A DNA stretch of 13,249 nucleotides from Endomicrobium sp. (GTDB lineage Bacteria > Elusimicrobiota > Endomicrobiia > Endomicrobiales > Endomicrobiaceae). A program made the position numbers and the translations under genes. The stretch covers positions 1 through 13,249 of the forward strand of contig JAISRM010000173.1 in NCBI GenBank assembly GCA_031273645.1, read 5' to 3'. The notes under the pieces were generated by a model. The model worked only from the letters and a program-made list of their open reading frames with translations. It ran no database searches and had not been told where the DNA came from. How positions within the stretch are numbered: the first letter of the stretch is position 1; every line of letters starts with the position of its first letter. Below, piece after piece: positions 1-8,833 of the stretch.

Positions 1-2022
1 ACTACGCGTCCGGAGACAATGCTTGGAGACGTCGCCGTAGCCGTAAATCCCGACGATGAAAGGTATGCCGATCTTATCGGAAAAACTCTTATCCTTCCTT
101 TAATAAATAAAGAAATAAAAATTATTTCCGATTTTATAGTTGAAAAAGGTTTTGGAACCGGAGCCGTAAAAGTTACACCCGCTCACGACGCCGTTGACAA
201 TGAAATAGCCAAAAGGCATAACCTTGAAATTATAGAAATTATAGATTCAAACGGAAAAATGATTAATGCGCCGCAAAAATATCTGTCAATGAAAGCAGCC
301 GACGCAAGAAAAGCCGTAGTTGAAGATTTGCAGGCAGGCGGATATTTGGCCGAAATTCAAGATTACGCTCATTCCGTCGGAAGATGTTACAGATGTTCTA
401 CGACGATAGAACCTTTGATGTCGGAGCAATGGTTTTTAAACGTTAAAGAAATGTCTAAAAAAGCCGTTGACGCCGCAAAAGAAGAAAGAATCAAATTTTA
501 TCCGTCCTCGTGGAAAAAACCCTATGTGTTATGGCTTGAAAATTTAAGAGATTGGTGCATAAGCCGCCAAATTTGGTGGGGGCACAGAATTCCCGTTTAT
601 TACTGCGTTGACGAAAACGGAAACAAAAAAACAGACTGCAAGCCCATAGCTTCTTTTGAAACTCCCGCGCAATGCCCTTCATGTAAAGGAACGAAGTTCC
701 TGCAGGACGAAGACGTTTTAGACACTTGGTTTTCTTCGGCTTTATGGCCGCTGAGCGTTTTTAACTGGGGATCTGATGAAAACAACGAAGATTTAAAATA
801 TTTTTATCCCACTTCCGTTTTGGCTACGGGGCATGAAATACTTTATTTATGGGTTGCGCGCATGGTCCAATTCGGTTTGGAATTTATGAAAGATATACCG
901 TATAAAGATGTTTTTATACACGGAATAGTGCGCGATAAGCGCGGCAAAAAAATGTCAAAGTCGCTGGGCAACGTCATAGATCCCTTAGGCGTTATGGAGC
1001 AATACGGAACCGACGCTTTAAGGTTTGCTTTAGCGCAGGCGGCCGCTCCCGGACGCGATATGCAAATTTCCGACGAATCGTTTTTAGCCGCGCGAAATTT
1101 TGCAAACAAAATTTGGAACGCTTCGCGTTTTATAATAATGAATTTGGAAGGCATAGACAAATTAGACGATGAAATAAAACCTGACGGGCTTGCCGACGAA
1201 TGGATAATATCGGAATTTGCGCAGACCTCAAAAAAAGTTCAGGCTTCTTACGAAGTTTACGATATAGATTGCGCGGCAAGAGAACTCTACGATTTTTTCT
1301 GGACAAAATACTGCGACTGGTATATAGAACTTTCAAAAATCAGAATGACTTCGCAAGATGCGTCCGTCAAAACGCAGGTGCTGTCTATTTTGATTTACGT
1401 TTTGAAAGGATTTTTGCAGTTAATATCTCCTATAATGCCTTTTATAACCTCGGAAATCTGGGAAGTTTTAAACGGCAAAGATTCGCCTATTATCGCCCAA
1501 ACAAATTTCTCTTCCTGCGCGACGGAGCATGCCGCCGGTTTTGCCGGAGCCGTTGAAAAAATGTCGGCAATTCAGGAAATCGTAACCAAAATAAGAACTT
1601 TAAGAAGCGAAATGAACGTATCTCCCGCAGTTCAAATCGACGCTATTTTTAACGCGTTGGATTTTGCAAAAGAAGCCGTTGTAAAAGAAAACGAAGGTTA
1701 CATAAAGCAGCTTGCCAAACTTAAAGAAATCAAGTTTGAAAAAAACGCCTTGCGTCCTAAAAATTCCGCTTTGTCGGTTGCCGGCGGTTTTGAAATATTT
1801 CTGCCTTTAGAAGGGCTTATAGACATAGAAAAAGAAAAAACGCGTTTAGCCAAAGAAATTGCCCAAGCAAATCAAGAGATTGAAAGAACCGAGCAGAAAC
1901 TTTCAAACGAAAATTTTGTAAAAAGAGCGCCCGAAACAGAAATTGAAAAGATAAAAATAAGACTTAACGAAGCCAAAGTAAAATTAGAAAAAATTAATGA
2001 AAGCTTAAAGTTTCTTTCATAA
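1..2022 (+). CDS. valS: Valyl-tRNA synthetase, 3' part (5' end outside the window)
   Basis: Class I aminoacyl-tRNA synthetase that charges tRNA-Val with valine in the cytoplasm. The reading frame is open from base 1, so the first in-window ATG (base 19) is internal. About 673 residues are present of the roughly 900 usual for ValS; the HIGH motif lies upstream of the window. Seen, numbered from base 1: the end of the CP1 editing domain with the TTRPET motif at residues 1-6 and GTGAVKVTPAHD near 52-63; the conserved RDWCISRQIWWGH block near 184-197; EDVLDTWFSS; and KMSKS at 317-321, the ATP-binding signature. An anticodon-binding helical domain follows. The last ~65 residues are a charged coiled coil matching the ValS C-terminal tRNA-binding arm. 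The order and motifs favour ValS over IleS or LeuS. It ends 43 nt before the autotransporter gene. Nothing broken is visible. Confidence 0.97.
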   Translation, partial: TTRPETMLGDVAVAVNPDDERYADLIGKTLILPLINKEIKIISDFIVEKGFGTGAVKVTPAHDAVDNEIAKRHNLEIIEIIDSNGKMINAPQKYLSMKAADARKAVVEDLQAGGYLAEIQDYAHSVGRCYRCSTTIEPLMSEQWFLNVKEMSKKAVDAAKEERIKFYPSSWKKPYVLWLENLRDWCISRQIWWGHRIPVYYCVDENGNKKTDCKPIASFETPAQCPSCKGTKFLQDEDVLDTWFSSALWPLSVFNWGSDENNEDLKYFYPTSVLATGHEILYLWVARMVQFGLEFMKDIPYKDVFIHGIVRDKRGKKMSKSLGNVIDPLGVMEQYGTDALRFALAQAAAPGRDMQISDESFLAARNFANKIWNASRFIIMNLEGIDKLDDEIKPDGLADEWIISEFAQTSKKVQASYEVYDIDCAARELYDFFWTKYCDWYIELSKIRMTSQDASVKTQVLSILIYVLKGFLQLISPIMPFITSEIWEVLNGKDSPIIAQTNFSSCATEHAAGFAGAVEKMSAIQEIVTKIRTLRSEMNVSPAVQIDAIFNALDFAKEAVVKENEGYIKQLAKLKEIKFEKNALRPKNSALSVAGGFEIFLPLEGLIDIEKEKTRLAKEIAQANQEIERTEQKLSNENFVKRAPETEIEKIKIRLNEAKVKLEKINESLKFLS

Positions 2023-2065
2023 ACGCATTTATTAAAAAAACATTTTTATAAAAAATGAGGAAATG

Positions 2066-5000
2066 ATGAAAAAATTATTTTTATTTGCTGTTTTGTTCCC
2101 GTTATGTTTTTTTGCCGCAGGAGCGTCGGCGCAGGAAGTTATTGAAGCCGGCACTTTTGAAGATTTTAACGCGGCGATTTCAAGCTCCGTCGCGCAGCTT
2201 ACCATAGAGGTATCTTCAGACATCGCCTTAAGCGGCGCTTTGGCTGCGCAGGAAGCGAATGATTTAAAAATCAACGGCAGAGGTTTTACTATAGACGCTT
2301 CTTCAAGACCGCTTTTTACGGTTTCTTCCGACACTCAAAAATTCTCTCTTTCAGATATAACGATAAAGAACGCTTTTAAATTTTCTGATTCAGATGCTTT
2401 TGTTTTCGGCGGCGCGGTTTTTAGCCGCGGCGGGTCAAATGTTTCAAACGCGTCGTTTTTAAATAACGGCGTTAAGGTTGCGTCGAATTTGCAGGATATT
2501 TATTCCGGCGGCGGCGCGATATATTTAACTTCAACAACGCAAATTTCCGGCGCGGTTTTTGACGCTGACTTTGCCGTTTCAAGCAATACCGCAAATTTTA
2601 AAGCTTTTGCCTTAGGCGGCGCCGTTTTTATAGCTTCGGACACGGCAAAAGACATAAGCGTAAGCGTTTCAAGTTTTACCGGAAATTATGTTTCGGCTTA
2701 CAGTTTTGCAAATGACGCGACTGCTTCGGGCGGCGCAATTTATAACGGAGAACTGAACGTTTTAAATATTTCAAGCTCATCTTTTGACGCAAATTATGCG
2801 TTAAGTTCAGGAGAAGGAAGCGGCTTTCAATATAATGCCTTAGGCGGCGCAGTTTATAATGAAGGAACGCTTAATATAAACGACGCAAACTTTAATAACA
2901 ATTACGCTTTAGCTTCCGGAGCCGATAGCGATATTATCGCAAGAGGCGGCGCAATTTATAACGGCGCATTAGGCGTTGTAAACGCTGCGGACATTTCTTT
3001 CTTTCACAATTATGTTAAAGCCGAAAGTTCGGTCTTGTCTTCTTATGAATATGCCTCAGGCGGCGCGGTTTACAATGAAGGAACTTTTAATTTAAACGCC
3101 GTTTCAAACGATATTGAATTTACCGGCAACAAAGCTAACGGCGTATCAAATGCGATTCATAATAAAGGAACGGTCAATCTAAACGCGGTTTACGGAAAAA
3201 AAATAGTTTTTAACGATGCCGTTGACGGCGCAGGCGGAGTTATCAACATAGGTTCGTCCGGCTATCACGGAGATATTGTTTTTAATAATTCCGTTACGGG
3301 AAATGATATTAATCTGGCTTACGGAATTATCAGGCTTTCCGATTATGCCGGTCTTACCGGAGACAACGCCGTTGCAGCTTCCAGAGGTTCCATAGGAACA
3401 AGTTCTTTAAGAAACGATTTTACAATGAACGACGCCGCGCTTCTTGATATGGCTAACGGCAGGGCAGACGACATTGTTTACGTGAACAATTTTACCGTAA
3501 ACGGAAGGGCAAAAATAAATGCCGACATAGATCTTGCAGGGCTTTCTTCAGATAAAATAGACATAGGCGGTTCGGCTTTAGGAAGCGGAACGCTTGATTT
3601 ATCGGGTTTAAGCATATTGACGGATTTGGCTTCCGTAGGCGCTTACGCCGATATACAATTGTTTTCAGGCGTCGGATCGGTTTCTTATATAGGAACTATT
3701 GACTCGGCTTTTTACAGGTATTCATTAAATGCCGGCAGCGCTTCTTACCGCATTACCGAAAGCGCAGATTCTCTTGGACTTCATTTTGTTTTAACTAAAT
3801 ATGATGCGGATCCCTTTCAGGCGGCGCTCAAAGATTACGGCTCAAGAATTTTAAAAGTAGAAACCAATTACGTTATCGGAGGAAATTACGATCCTGTCGT
3901 CTCAAGCGGCTCTCTTATTTTAAACGGCGGTTCTTCCGGAGTTTCCGTCAATGCCGGACAGTCGGGCAGAATTTTTGTTATTGAAGACAGCGCCACTTTT
4001 GTAACTGCGCAAAATATAACGTTTGAAAACGGCTTTGACGGACAAAAAGGCGGAGCGTTTTACAATAGCGGCGAAGTTTCTCTGCTGTATGCAAACTTTT
4101 TGGGAAATTCGGCGTCTATAACTTCTGCGGCCGCGTCGTCGGTTGCGGCAGGCGCCATATATAACGAGGGAGTTCTTAACGTTGAAAAGTCTTATTTTTC
4201 AAACAATTTGGCTCGTTCGGAAAGCGCTGCCGACAATTCGGGCGCTTTTGCTTACGGCGGCGCCGTTTATTTGACTTCTTCGTCGGTTACAAAAATAAAA
4301 GATTCGGTTTTTGAAAACAATTTGGCTCAGTCGGTAATTACTACCGACAGGCTTTGGAGCGATTCGCGCGCTTACGGCGGCGCGATATATGTCGATTCCG
4401 ACAGCGCTAAAACCGTCGATATAATAAATTCTGTTTTCAAAGGAAACAGGACTTCGGCCGAAGGAACTATTGAAAATTCAAGATCTGCAGGCGGCGCAAT
4501 TTATAACGGCGCTGGAAATATAATTAATGTCGTAGATTCTTCTTTTATAAGCAATGCGGCCGTTACTGACGCAATATCTTTAGACAGAAACGGATACGGC
4601 GGCGCCATATATAATGCAGGAATTCTCAATTTAACGGCCTCGGGGAAAGACGTTGAATTTACCGGAAATAAAGCCAACATTAATTCAAATGCCGTCCATA
4701 ACAGCACCGATACGGCAATTATCAATATGAACGCTTCTTCTTCCGGCGGAAAAATAATTTTTAACGACGCGATAACCGGAGATAAAGGCGTAATAAACGT
4801 CAATAAAACCGGCGACGGCATTTCGCTTCCGGTTTCTGTCGGCGTTGACGGAACAGTGGAATTTAATAATTCCGTTACCGGAAACAATATATTTCTTTAT
4901 TCGGGAACTCTTAAGCTTGGTTCTTTTGCCGGCTCGGATCTGGCTGAGGCTTCCGTAGGCTCCATAGGAAACCATTCGTCAAGAAATGATTTTTTTATCA

Positions 5001-7420
5001 GTTCGGGCGCGGTTTTTGACATGGCTAACGATCGCGCCGACATAGCTTTCTTTAACAATGTTACCGTCGATACGGGAACTTCGGTTTTAAAAATAGACAT
5101 TGATCTTCAAAATATGACATGGGACAAAATAGATATAGGCGGCGTTGTTGACGGAGACGGGAAACTTGACCTAAGAGGTCTTACCATTGTCAATGAATTT
5201 ACGGTCGGAGTTTCCACGAATATACAGGTATTGATAAGCACTTATACCCCCGACAACGATTATCTTTCCGATACGGATTTTTCTCTTTACAGATACCATA
5301 CCGGAGTAAGCAGCAGCGTATATCGCATAAAACATTCCGGCGAGTACGGAACTCTTAACGTCGTGCTTTACGAATACACTGAGGACGCTTTCCAAAACGC
5401 CATATCATCCACAAACGCGAGAACTCTTAAGCTTGAAAGCGATTATTACGTTCCGTATTCTTTTTCACCTATTCTTGGCGCGGGAAAGCTGACGGTGAAC
5501 GGAAGCACGCCGTCGGTTACCGTCAACGCAAACTCTATAACCAATGTTTTCAGCGTTTTGCAAAACAGTTCCCTTGAATTAAATAAGGTAACGCTGATAA
5601 ACGGCTCGGCCGCAAAAGGCGGCGCGATATACAATAGCGGAAAATCCGTAATTTCGCAGGTAACTTTCAGTTCAAATTCAGTTTCTGCAGATTCCAATAC
5701 CGCAGTCGGCGGCGGCGCGATATATAACGATAACGGCGGAGAACTTACGGTTTTTGATTCGGTGTTTGTAAATAATTTGGCCGACGGAACAAACGTTTAC
5801 GGCGGCGCTATTTACAATGACGGCGGCGTTGTGAATTTAGTTGCCGAAAACGCAGATGTTGAATTTAGCGCAAATCTGTCAAACGGAGTCTCAAACGCTT
5901 TGCACGCAAAAGACGCGTCGGTTTACAATCTTAATGCAGGCGCGCATAAAATAATTTTTAACGACGGCATAACTTCGCAAGGAAACGGAAACGTCATAAA
6001 TATAAACGCGTCTTCTCCTTCTCTTTCCGCTTCCGCCGGAATTATTGAGATAAACGCCGACATGAGCGGTTTTGGCAATATAAATTCCGCTTCGGGAAAT
6101 ACCGTTAATTTTTACGCTGGAACGGTTAAACTCGGGGAAAACGCAAATTTCTTCAGCAATGTCGGCTTTAATATGTACTCCGGAGCCGTTCTTGATATGT
6201 CAAACGGAAAAATGGACAATATATCTTTGGACGGTTTTAGTTTTCCGGACGCTTCCTCGCCGGCTTATATTGTTATAGACGCCGATTTAAGAGATAGAAA
6301 AACGGATTCGCTGCTTGGTTCAAAACTTGCTTTAGGCAGCGCGGGAAAGCTGCTTCTTAAAGATATAGTTATAATAAGCGAGCCGTCGAAACTTTCCGAT
6401 ATTATCGTAGTGCCTTTTTCTGACGACGAGGCTTTAAGCGGCGTTATCGGTTTGGAAAAGGAAAAAGTAATAGGTCCTATTTTTATATACAATGTAACAT
6501 ACGGCGGAGGAGCTCTTACGTTTGAATACGCTCACGACTATAATCCTACTGTGTTTATAGCGCCGGTAACAATGCTTACCGGAGGATATCTCGGACAGAT
6601 TAATTCTTATGCCCAAGCTTTTGAAACTGTTGACGACAGAATTGAAAAGGAAGGCAAAAACGGCTTATGGGTAAGGCCTTACGGATTTAGCGAAGATATA
6701 AAACTCAGCAAAAAACTTACCGTTTCAAACGAAGGCTACGGCGCATATTTCGGCTATGATTCACAGATTACCGACATATATTCTTATACCATGAACTTTT
6801 CGGCTTACGGCGCTTATAATTCTTTAATGCAAACCTACGAAGGCGCTGAGATAAATCAGGGCGGCGGAATGATCGGAGCTACGGCGGTGCTTTACGGAGA
6901 AAAGTTTTTTACGGCTTTGACCGCAAATATGGGAATAATAAGCGAGCACGGACGCGGACAGACCGGCAAAGACAATTTTATGATGTACACAAAGGGTTTA
7001 GCTTCAAAGACAGGCTGCAACATATTGTTTTCTGACGACATGTTTCAGCTTCAGCCTTCAATAGAATTTTCTTATTCTGCCATTGACATGGCTTCTTATA
7101 CAAATTCTGCGGGAGTCAGGGTTACTTCCGATAAATTTGCACCTTTCCACGTCGAGCCGGCGATCAAGCTTATTTCAAACGCTTTTGAAAACTGCCAGAT
7201 TTACGTTAATGTCAACTTTGTGTGCGGCTTATTAAGCGGCACGAATTTCAGCGCAAACGATATTGATTTGCCTTCGATGAAAATAGATCCTTATTTTCAG
7301 TACGCCGTCGGAGGATATAAAGAGGTAAGCGGAACTTTCAGCGCGGGAGGAGAAATTTTCGGCCGCAGCGGCGGAAGAAGCGGTTTTGGCGGGCAGCTTA
7401 CAGTAAAGATGAAAATTTGA
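2066..7420 (+). CDS. Giant Pmp-like autotransporter (beta-helix passenger plus C-terminal barrel)
   Basis: Predicted secreted surface protein of 1784 residues. The second of two adjacent ATGs (2063, 2066) is preferred because the GAGG ribosome site at 2057-2060 lies 5 nt before it but only 2 nt before the first. Residues 1-22 form a Sec signal peptide (MKK, a hydrophobic run, then an ASA|Q cleavage site). Three tandem modules follow, near residues 24-580, 581-1105 and 1106-1493. Each begins with an F-Q-x-A-like segment, then runs through parallel beta-helix rungs with GGA[I/V/F] (15 copies plus one AGAIYN) and about 15 FxxN motifs. These two motifs define chlamydial polymorphic outer membrane proteins. 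Modules 1 and 2 close with a conserved block (SIG..S.RNDF, DMAN.RAD, DKIDIGG). An alpha-helical linker near 1500-1530 leads into a ~250-residue Tyr/Gly-rich barrel starting at GLWVRPYG. The last residue is Ile, not the Phe usual in barrels. Likely an adhesin or surface-variation protein; the ligand is unknown. Confidence 0.85.
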   Translation: MKKLFLFAVLFPLCFFAAGASAQEVIEAGTFEDFNAAISSSVAQLTIEVSSDIALSGALAAQEANDLKINGRGFTIDASSRPLFTVSSDTQKFSLSDITIKNAFKFSDSDAFVFGGAVFSRGGSNVSNASFLNNGVKVASNLQDIYSGGGAIYLTSTTQISGAVFDADFAVSSNTANFKAFALGGAVFIASDTAKDISVSVSSFTGNYVSAYSFANDATASGGAIYNGELNVLNISSSSFDANYALSSGEGSGFQYNALGGAVYNEGTLNINDANFNNNYALASGADSDIIARGGAIYNGALGVVNAADISFFHNYVKAESSVLSSYEYASGGAVYNEGTFNLNAVSNDIEFTGNKANGVSNAIHNKGTVNLNAVYGKKIVFNDAVDGAGGVINIGSSGYHGDIVFNNSVTGNDINLAYGIIRLSDYAGLTGDNAVAASRGSIGTSSLRNDFTMNDAALLDMANGRADDIVYVNNFTVNGRAKINADIDLAGLSSDKIDIGGSALGSGTLDLSGLSILTDLASVGAYADIQLFSGVGSVSYIGTIDSAFYRYSLNAGSASYRITESADSLGLHFVLTKYDADPFQAALKDYGSRILKVETNYVIGGNYDPVVSSGSLILNGGSSGVSVNAGQSGRIFVIEDSATFVTAQNITFENGFDGQKGGAFYNSGEVSLLYANFLGNSASITSAAASSVAAGAIYNEGVLNVEKSYFSNNLARSESAADNSGAFAYGGAVYLTSSSVTKIKDSVFENNLAQSVITTDRLWSDSRAYGGAIYVDSDSAKTVDIINSVFKGNRTSAEGTIENSRSAGGAIYNGAGNIINVVDSSFISNAAVTDAISLDRNGYGGAIYNAGILNLTASGKDVEFTGNKANINSNAVHNSTDTAIINMNASSSGGKIIFNDAITGDKGVINVNKTGDGISLPVSVGVDGTVEFNNSVTGNNIFLYSGTLKLGSFAGSDLAEASVGSIGNHSSRNDFFISSGAVFDMANDRADIAFFNNVTVDTGTSVLKIDIDLQNMTWDKIDIGGVVDGDGKLDLRGLTIVNEFTVGVSTNIQVLISTYTPDNDYLSDTDFSLYRYHTGVSSSVYRIKHSGEYGTLNVVLYEYTEDAFQNAISSTNARTLKLESDYYVPYSFSPILGAGKLTVNGSTPSVTVNANSITNVFSVLQNSSLELNKVTLINGSAAKGGAIYNSGKSVISQVTFSSNSVSADSNTAVGGGAIYNDNGGELTVFDSVFVNNLADGTNVYGGAIYNDGGVVNLVAENADVEFSANLSNGVSNALHAKDASVYNLNAGAHKIIFNDGITSQGNGNVININASSPSLSASAGIIEINADMSGFGNINSASGNTVNFYAGTVKLGENANFFSNVGFNMYSGAVLDMSNGKMDNISLDGFSFPDASSPAYIVIDADLRDRKTDSLLGSKLALGSAGKLLLKDIVIISEPSKLSDIIVVPFSDDEALSGVIGLEKEKVIGPIFIYNVTYGGGALTFEYAHDYNPTVFIAPVTMLTGGYLGQINSYAQAFETVDDRIEKEGKNGLWVRPYGFSEDIKLSKKLTVSNEGYGAYFGYDSQITDIYSYTMNFSAYGAYNSLMQTYEGAEINQGGGMIGATAVLYGEKFFTALTANMGIISEHGRGQTGKDNFMMYTKGLASKTGCNILFSDDMFQLQPSIEFSYSAIDMASYTNSAGVRVTSDKFAPFHVEPAIKLISNAFENCQIYVNVNFVCGLLSGTNFSANDIDLPSMKIDPYFQYAVGGYKEVSGTFSAGGEIFGRSGGRSGFGGQLTVKMKI
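2135..3800 (+). repeat. Pmp-like passenger module 1
   Basis: First of three homologous modules in the autotransporter passenger. It holds seven GGA[I/V] motifs, mostly followed by YN or F, alternating with FxxN motifs such as FTGN, FDAN and FNNN. It ends with a block rich in N and D (VEFTGN-like, IVFND, SIGTSSLRNDF, DMANGRADD, DKIDIGG). A 20-bp coding stretch around GGAIYN is identical at 2729-2748, 2945-2964 and (in module 2) 4490-4509. Boundaries are approximate. Confidence 0.75.
3801..5375 (+). repeat. Pmp-like passenger module 2
   Basis: Second module. It opens with DPFQAALKDYGSRILKVE, which parallels DAFQNAISSTNARTLKLE at the start of module 3. It contains five GGA[I/V/F] motifs plus one AGAIYN variant, and FxxN motifs such as FSNN, FENN, FKGN and FISN. 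It repeats the closing block seen in module 1 (EFTGNKAN, IIFNDAITG, SIGNHSSRNDF, DMANDRAD, DKIDIGG). Boundaries are approximate. Confidence 0.75.
5376..6540 (+). repeat. Pmp-like passenger module 3 (short)
   Basis: Third and shortest module. It opens with DAFQNAISSTNARTLKLE and has three GGAIYN motifs and FSSN, FVNN and FSAN. Its closing block is more diverged (IIFNDGITS, FNMYSGAVLDMSNGKMDN). It runs into the linker before the beta-barrel. Boundaries are approximate. Confidence 0.65.
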
Positions 7421-7456
7421 TCTGCAAAAATAAAAATTTGAAACTTGCAGATTTTT
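7420..7456 (+). terminator. Possible intrinsic terminator after the autotransporter gene
   Basis: A perfect 8-bp inverted repeat (ATCTGCAA 7420-7427 and TTGCAGAT 7445-7452) is followed directly by a short T run. The 17-nt loop is long and the stem is AT-leaning, so termination may be weak. The stem overlaps the autotransporter stop codon and includes the upstream TTG that could otherwise be read as the rph start. Confidence 0.4.
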
Positions 7457-7471
7457 AAGCGGGATTTTAAA

Positions 7472-8164
7472 ATGAGAAAAATAAAAATAGAAAAGAATTA
7501 CCTTAAACACGCGGAAGGCTCGTGCATGTTTTCTATGGGGGAAACAAAAGTTTTGTGCGTGGCTTCCGTTGAAGAAAGAGTTCCTCCTTTCGTCGAAAAA
7601 AAGGGAGAAAATTACGGCTGGGTTACAGCGGAATATTCCATGCTTCCGCGCTCCTGCAACGAAAGATCTTCAAGAAACAAACTTTCAAACGGCGGCAGAG
7701 CGCAGGAAATTTCGCGCTTAATAGGCCGTTGTCTAAGAGCTGCAGTCGATTTGTCAAAGCTTGGCAAAAGGACTATTACTGTCGATTGCGACGTTATAAG
7801 AGCCGACGGCGGAACAAGAACGGCTTCAATAAACGGAGGATTTATAGCTTTGGCGGCGGCTTTGCAAAATCTTAAAAAAAGAAAGCTTATAAATAAAATT
7901 CCCGTAAGAGATTATGTCGGCGCGGTAAGCGTCGGCCTCTACGGCGGCGGAAAAAAGATTTTGGATTTATCGGCAAAAGAAGACAATAACGCCGAGCTTG
8001 ACATGAACGTTGTAATGACGTCGAAAGGCAATTTTATAGAAATACAGGGGACGGCCGAAGGCGCGCCTTTTTCAAAAAAAGAAATGGACGATTTGCTTAA
8101 AATGGCATATCAAGGAATAAAGATTGTTACGTCGGCGCAAAAAAAAGCGTTGGGCGGATTATAA
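7472..8164 (+). CDS. rph: Ribonuclease PH (N-terminally short)
   Basis: Phosphorolytic 3'-5' exoribonuclease that trims tRNA 3' ends using phosphate and releasing nucleoside diphosphates; the family acts as a hexamer in the cytoplasm. The 230 residues from ATG 7472 match RNase PH throughout: HAEGS, TKVLC, ASVEERVPPF, WVTAEYSMLPR, EISRLIGRCLRAAVD, DCDVIRADGGTRTASI (the GTRT phosphate-binding loop near residue 115), AELDMNVVM and FIEIQGTAEGAPFS. ATG 7472 is chosen because GGGA at 7461-7464 sits 7 nt before it, while the in-frame TTG at 7445 lies inside a hairpin and its extra residues do not resemble the family. Either way, the first ~11 residues usual in the family (including a DGR-type motif) are absent. 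Its stop is 1 nt from the next gene, so the two are probably cotranscribed. Confidence 0.93.
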   Translation: MRKIKIEKNYLKHAEGSCMFSMGETKVLCVASVEERVPPFVEKKGENYGWVTAEYSMLPRSCNERSSRNKLSNGGRAQEISRLIGRCLRAAVDLSKLGKRTITVDCDVIRADGGTRTASINGGFIALAAALQNLKKRKLINKIPVRDYVGAVSVGLYGGGKKILDLSAKEDNNAELDMNVVMTSKGNFIEIQGTAEGAPFSKKEMDDLLKMAYQGIKIVTSAQKKALGGL

Positions 8165-8165
8165 T

Positions 8166-8765
8166 ATGATAAAAGAACTTATAATAGCGACCGGAAATAA
8201 ACATAAAGTCGAAGAAATAAGCCAGATACTTAAAGACTTAAATATTAAAGTAATTCCGATGTCTGATATGGCGTCTTTTCCTAAGACGATCGAAGACGGC
8301 GCAACTTTGCGCGAGAATGCCGCAAAGAAAGCCAAAGAAGCGGCCGTATTTTATAATAAATGGGTTTTAGCCGACGACACAGGGCTTGAAGTTGACTTTC
8401 TAAACGGAGAGCCGGGCGTCTATTCAGCAAGATATGCCGGACAAAATTGCAGTTATGAAGACAATAACAACAAACTTTTAAACGCTCTTGAAGGCGTTGC
8501 GCAGGAAAAAAGAACGGCTAAATTCAAATGCGTTATAGCGATTGCAAGCCCGCAGGCGCAAATATATTTTGCCGAAGGCGAAATTTTTGGTATAATAAGC
8601 GGCGTTTTATCAGGTTCTAACGGGTTTGGATACGATCCCATATTTTTTGTTCCCGAAGAAAATAAAACTTTTGCGCAGCTTTCGGCTCAGGTGAAAAACA
8701 AAATAAGCCATAGGGCAAAAGCCCTGCAAAAAGCAAAAGAAATAATAAAGAAAATTAACGGATAA
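8166..8765 (+). CDS. rdgB: XTP/dITP (non-canonical purine NTP) pyrophosphatase, RdgB/HAM1 family
   Basis: House-cleaning enzyme that hydrolyses ITP, dITP and XTP to the monophosphate plus pyrophosphate, keeping deaminated purines out of DNA and RNA. The 199-residue product has normal family length (about 195-205). Motifs seen: TGNKHK at residues 9-14 (nucleotide binding), ADDTGLEVD near 69-77 (metal-binding acids), GVYSARYAG, FGYDPIF near 153-159, and SHRAKAL near 181-187. ATG 8166 is chosen because it places the TGNxxK motif at the usual distance from the N-terminus; an upstream in-frame start at 8124 would overlap rph by 41 nt and adds unrelated residues. It starts 1 nt after the rph stop. 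The rph-rdgB pairing is common in bacteria and implies translational coupling. No defect is seen. Confidence 0.95.
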   Translation: MIKELIIATGNKHKVEEISQILKDLNIKVIPMSDMASFPKTIEDGATLRENAAKKAKEAAVFYNKWVLADDTGLEVDFLNGEPGVYSARYAGQNCSYEDNNNKLLNALEGVAQEKRTAKFKCVIAIASPQAQIYFAEGEIFGIISGVLSGSNGFGYDPIFFVPEENKTFAQLSAQVKNKISHRAKALQKAKEIIKKING

Positions 8766-8806
8766 TTGCAAAGTTTTACCGCCGGAATATGCAATGCTGT
8801 TTTTTA
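8765..8806 (+). terminator. Weak terminator-like element after rdgB
   Basis: A 6-bp inverted repeat (ATTGCA 8765-8770 and TGCAAT 8790-8795) with a 19-nt interior is followed by GCTG and six T residues (8801-8806 region). The stem is short and the gap before the T run is 4 nt, so this is only suggestive. Confidence 0.25.
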
Positions 8807-8815
8807 ATTTACAGT

Positions 8816-8821
8816 TATAGT
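8816..8821 (+). promoter_or_regulatory. Possible -10 box for tRNA-Pro
   Basis: TATAGT lies 12 nt before the mature tRNA 5' end, which would put transcription start about 5 nt upstream of the tRNA. No convincing -35 box is seen at 16-18 nt upstream, so the call is tentative. Confidence 0.25.
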
Positions 8822-8833
8822 TGAGCAGTTGAT

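Noticed and set aside
1200..1556. 118-codon plus-strand frame inside valS
   Set aside because: It overlaps the conserved valS frame and has no family resemblance.
4501..5697. Several open frames on the minus strand
   Set aside because: They lie opposite the autotransporter gene and arise from its biased codon use; no ribosome sites or recognisable domains.
2700..5830. Regularly spaced GGCGGCGC-containing repeats resembling an array
   Set aside because: They encode the GGA[I/V] motifs of the autotransporter in one continuous frame; spacing varies and flanks are coding, so this is not a CRISPR array.
7445..7471. TTG as an earlier start for rph
   Set aside because: It lies in the right arm of a hairpin, has no ribosome site, and the added residues do not restore the missing family N-terminus.
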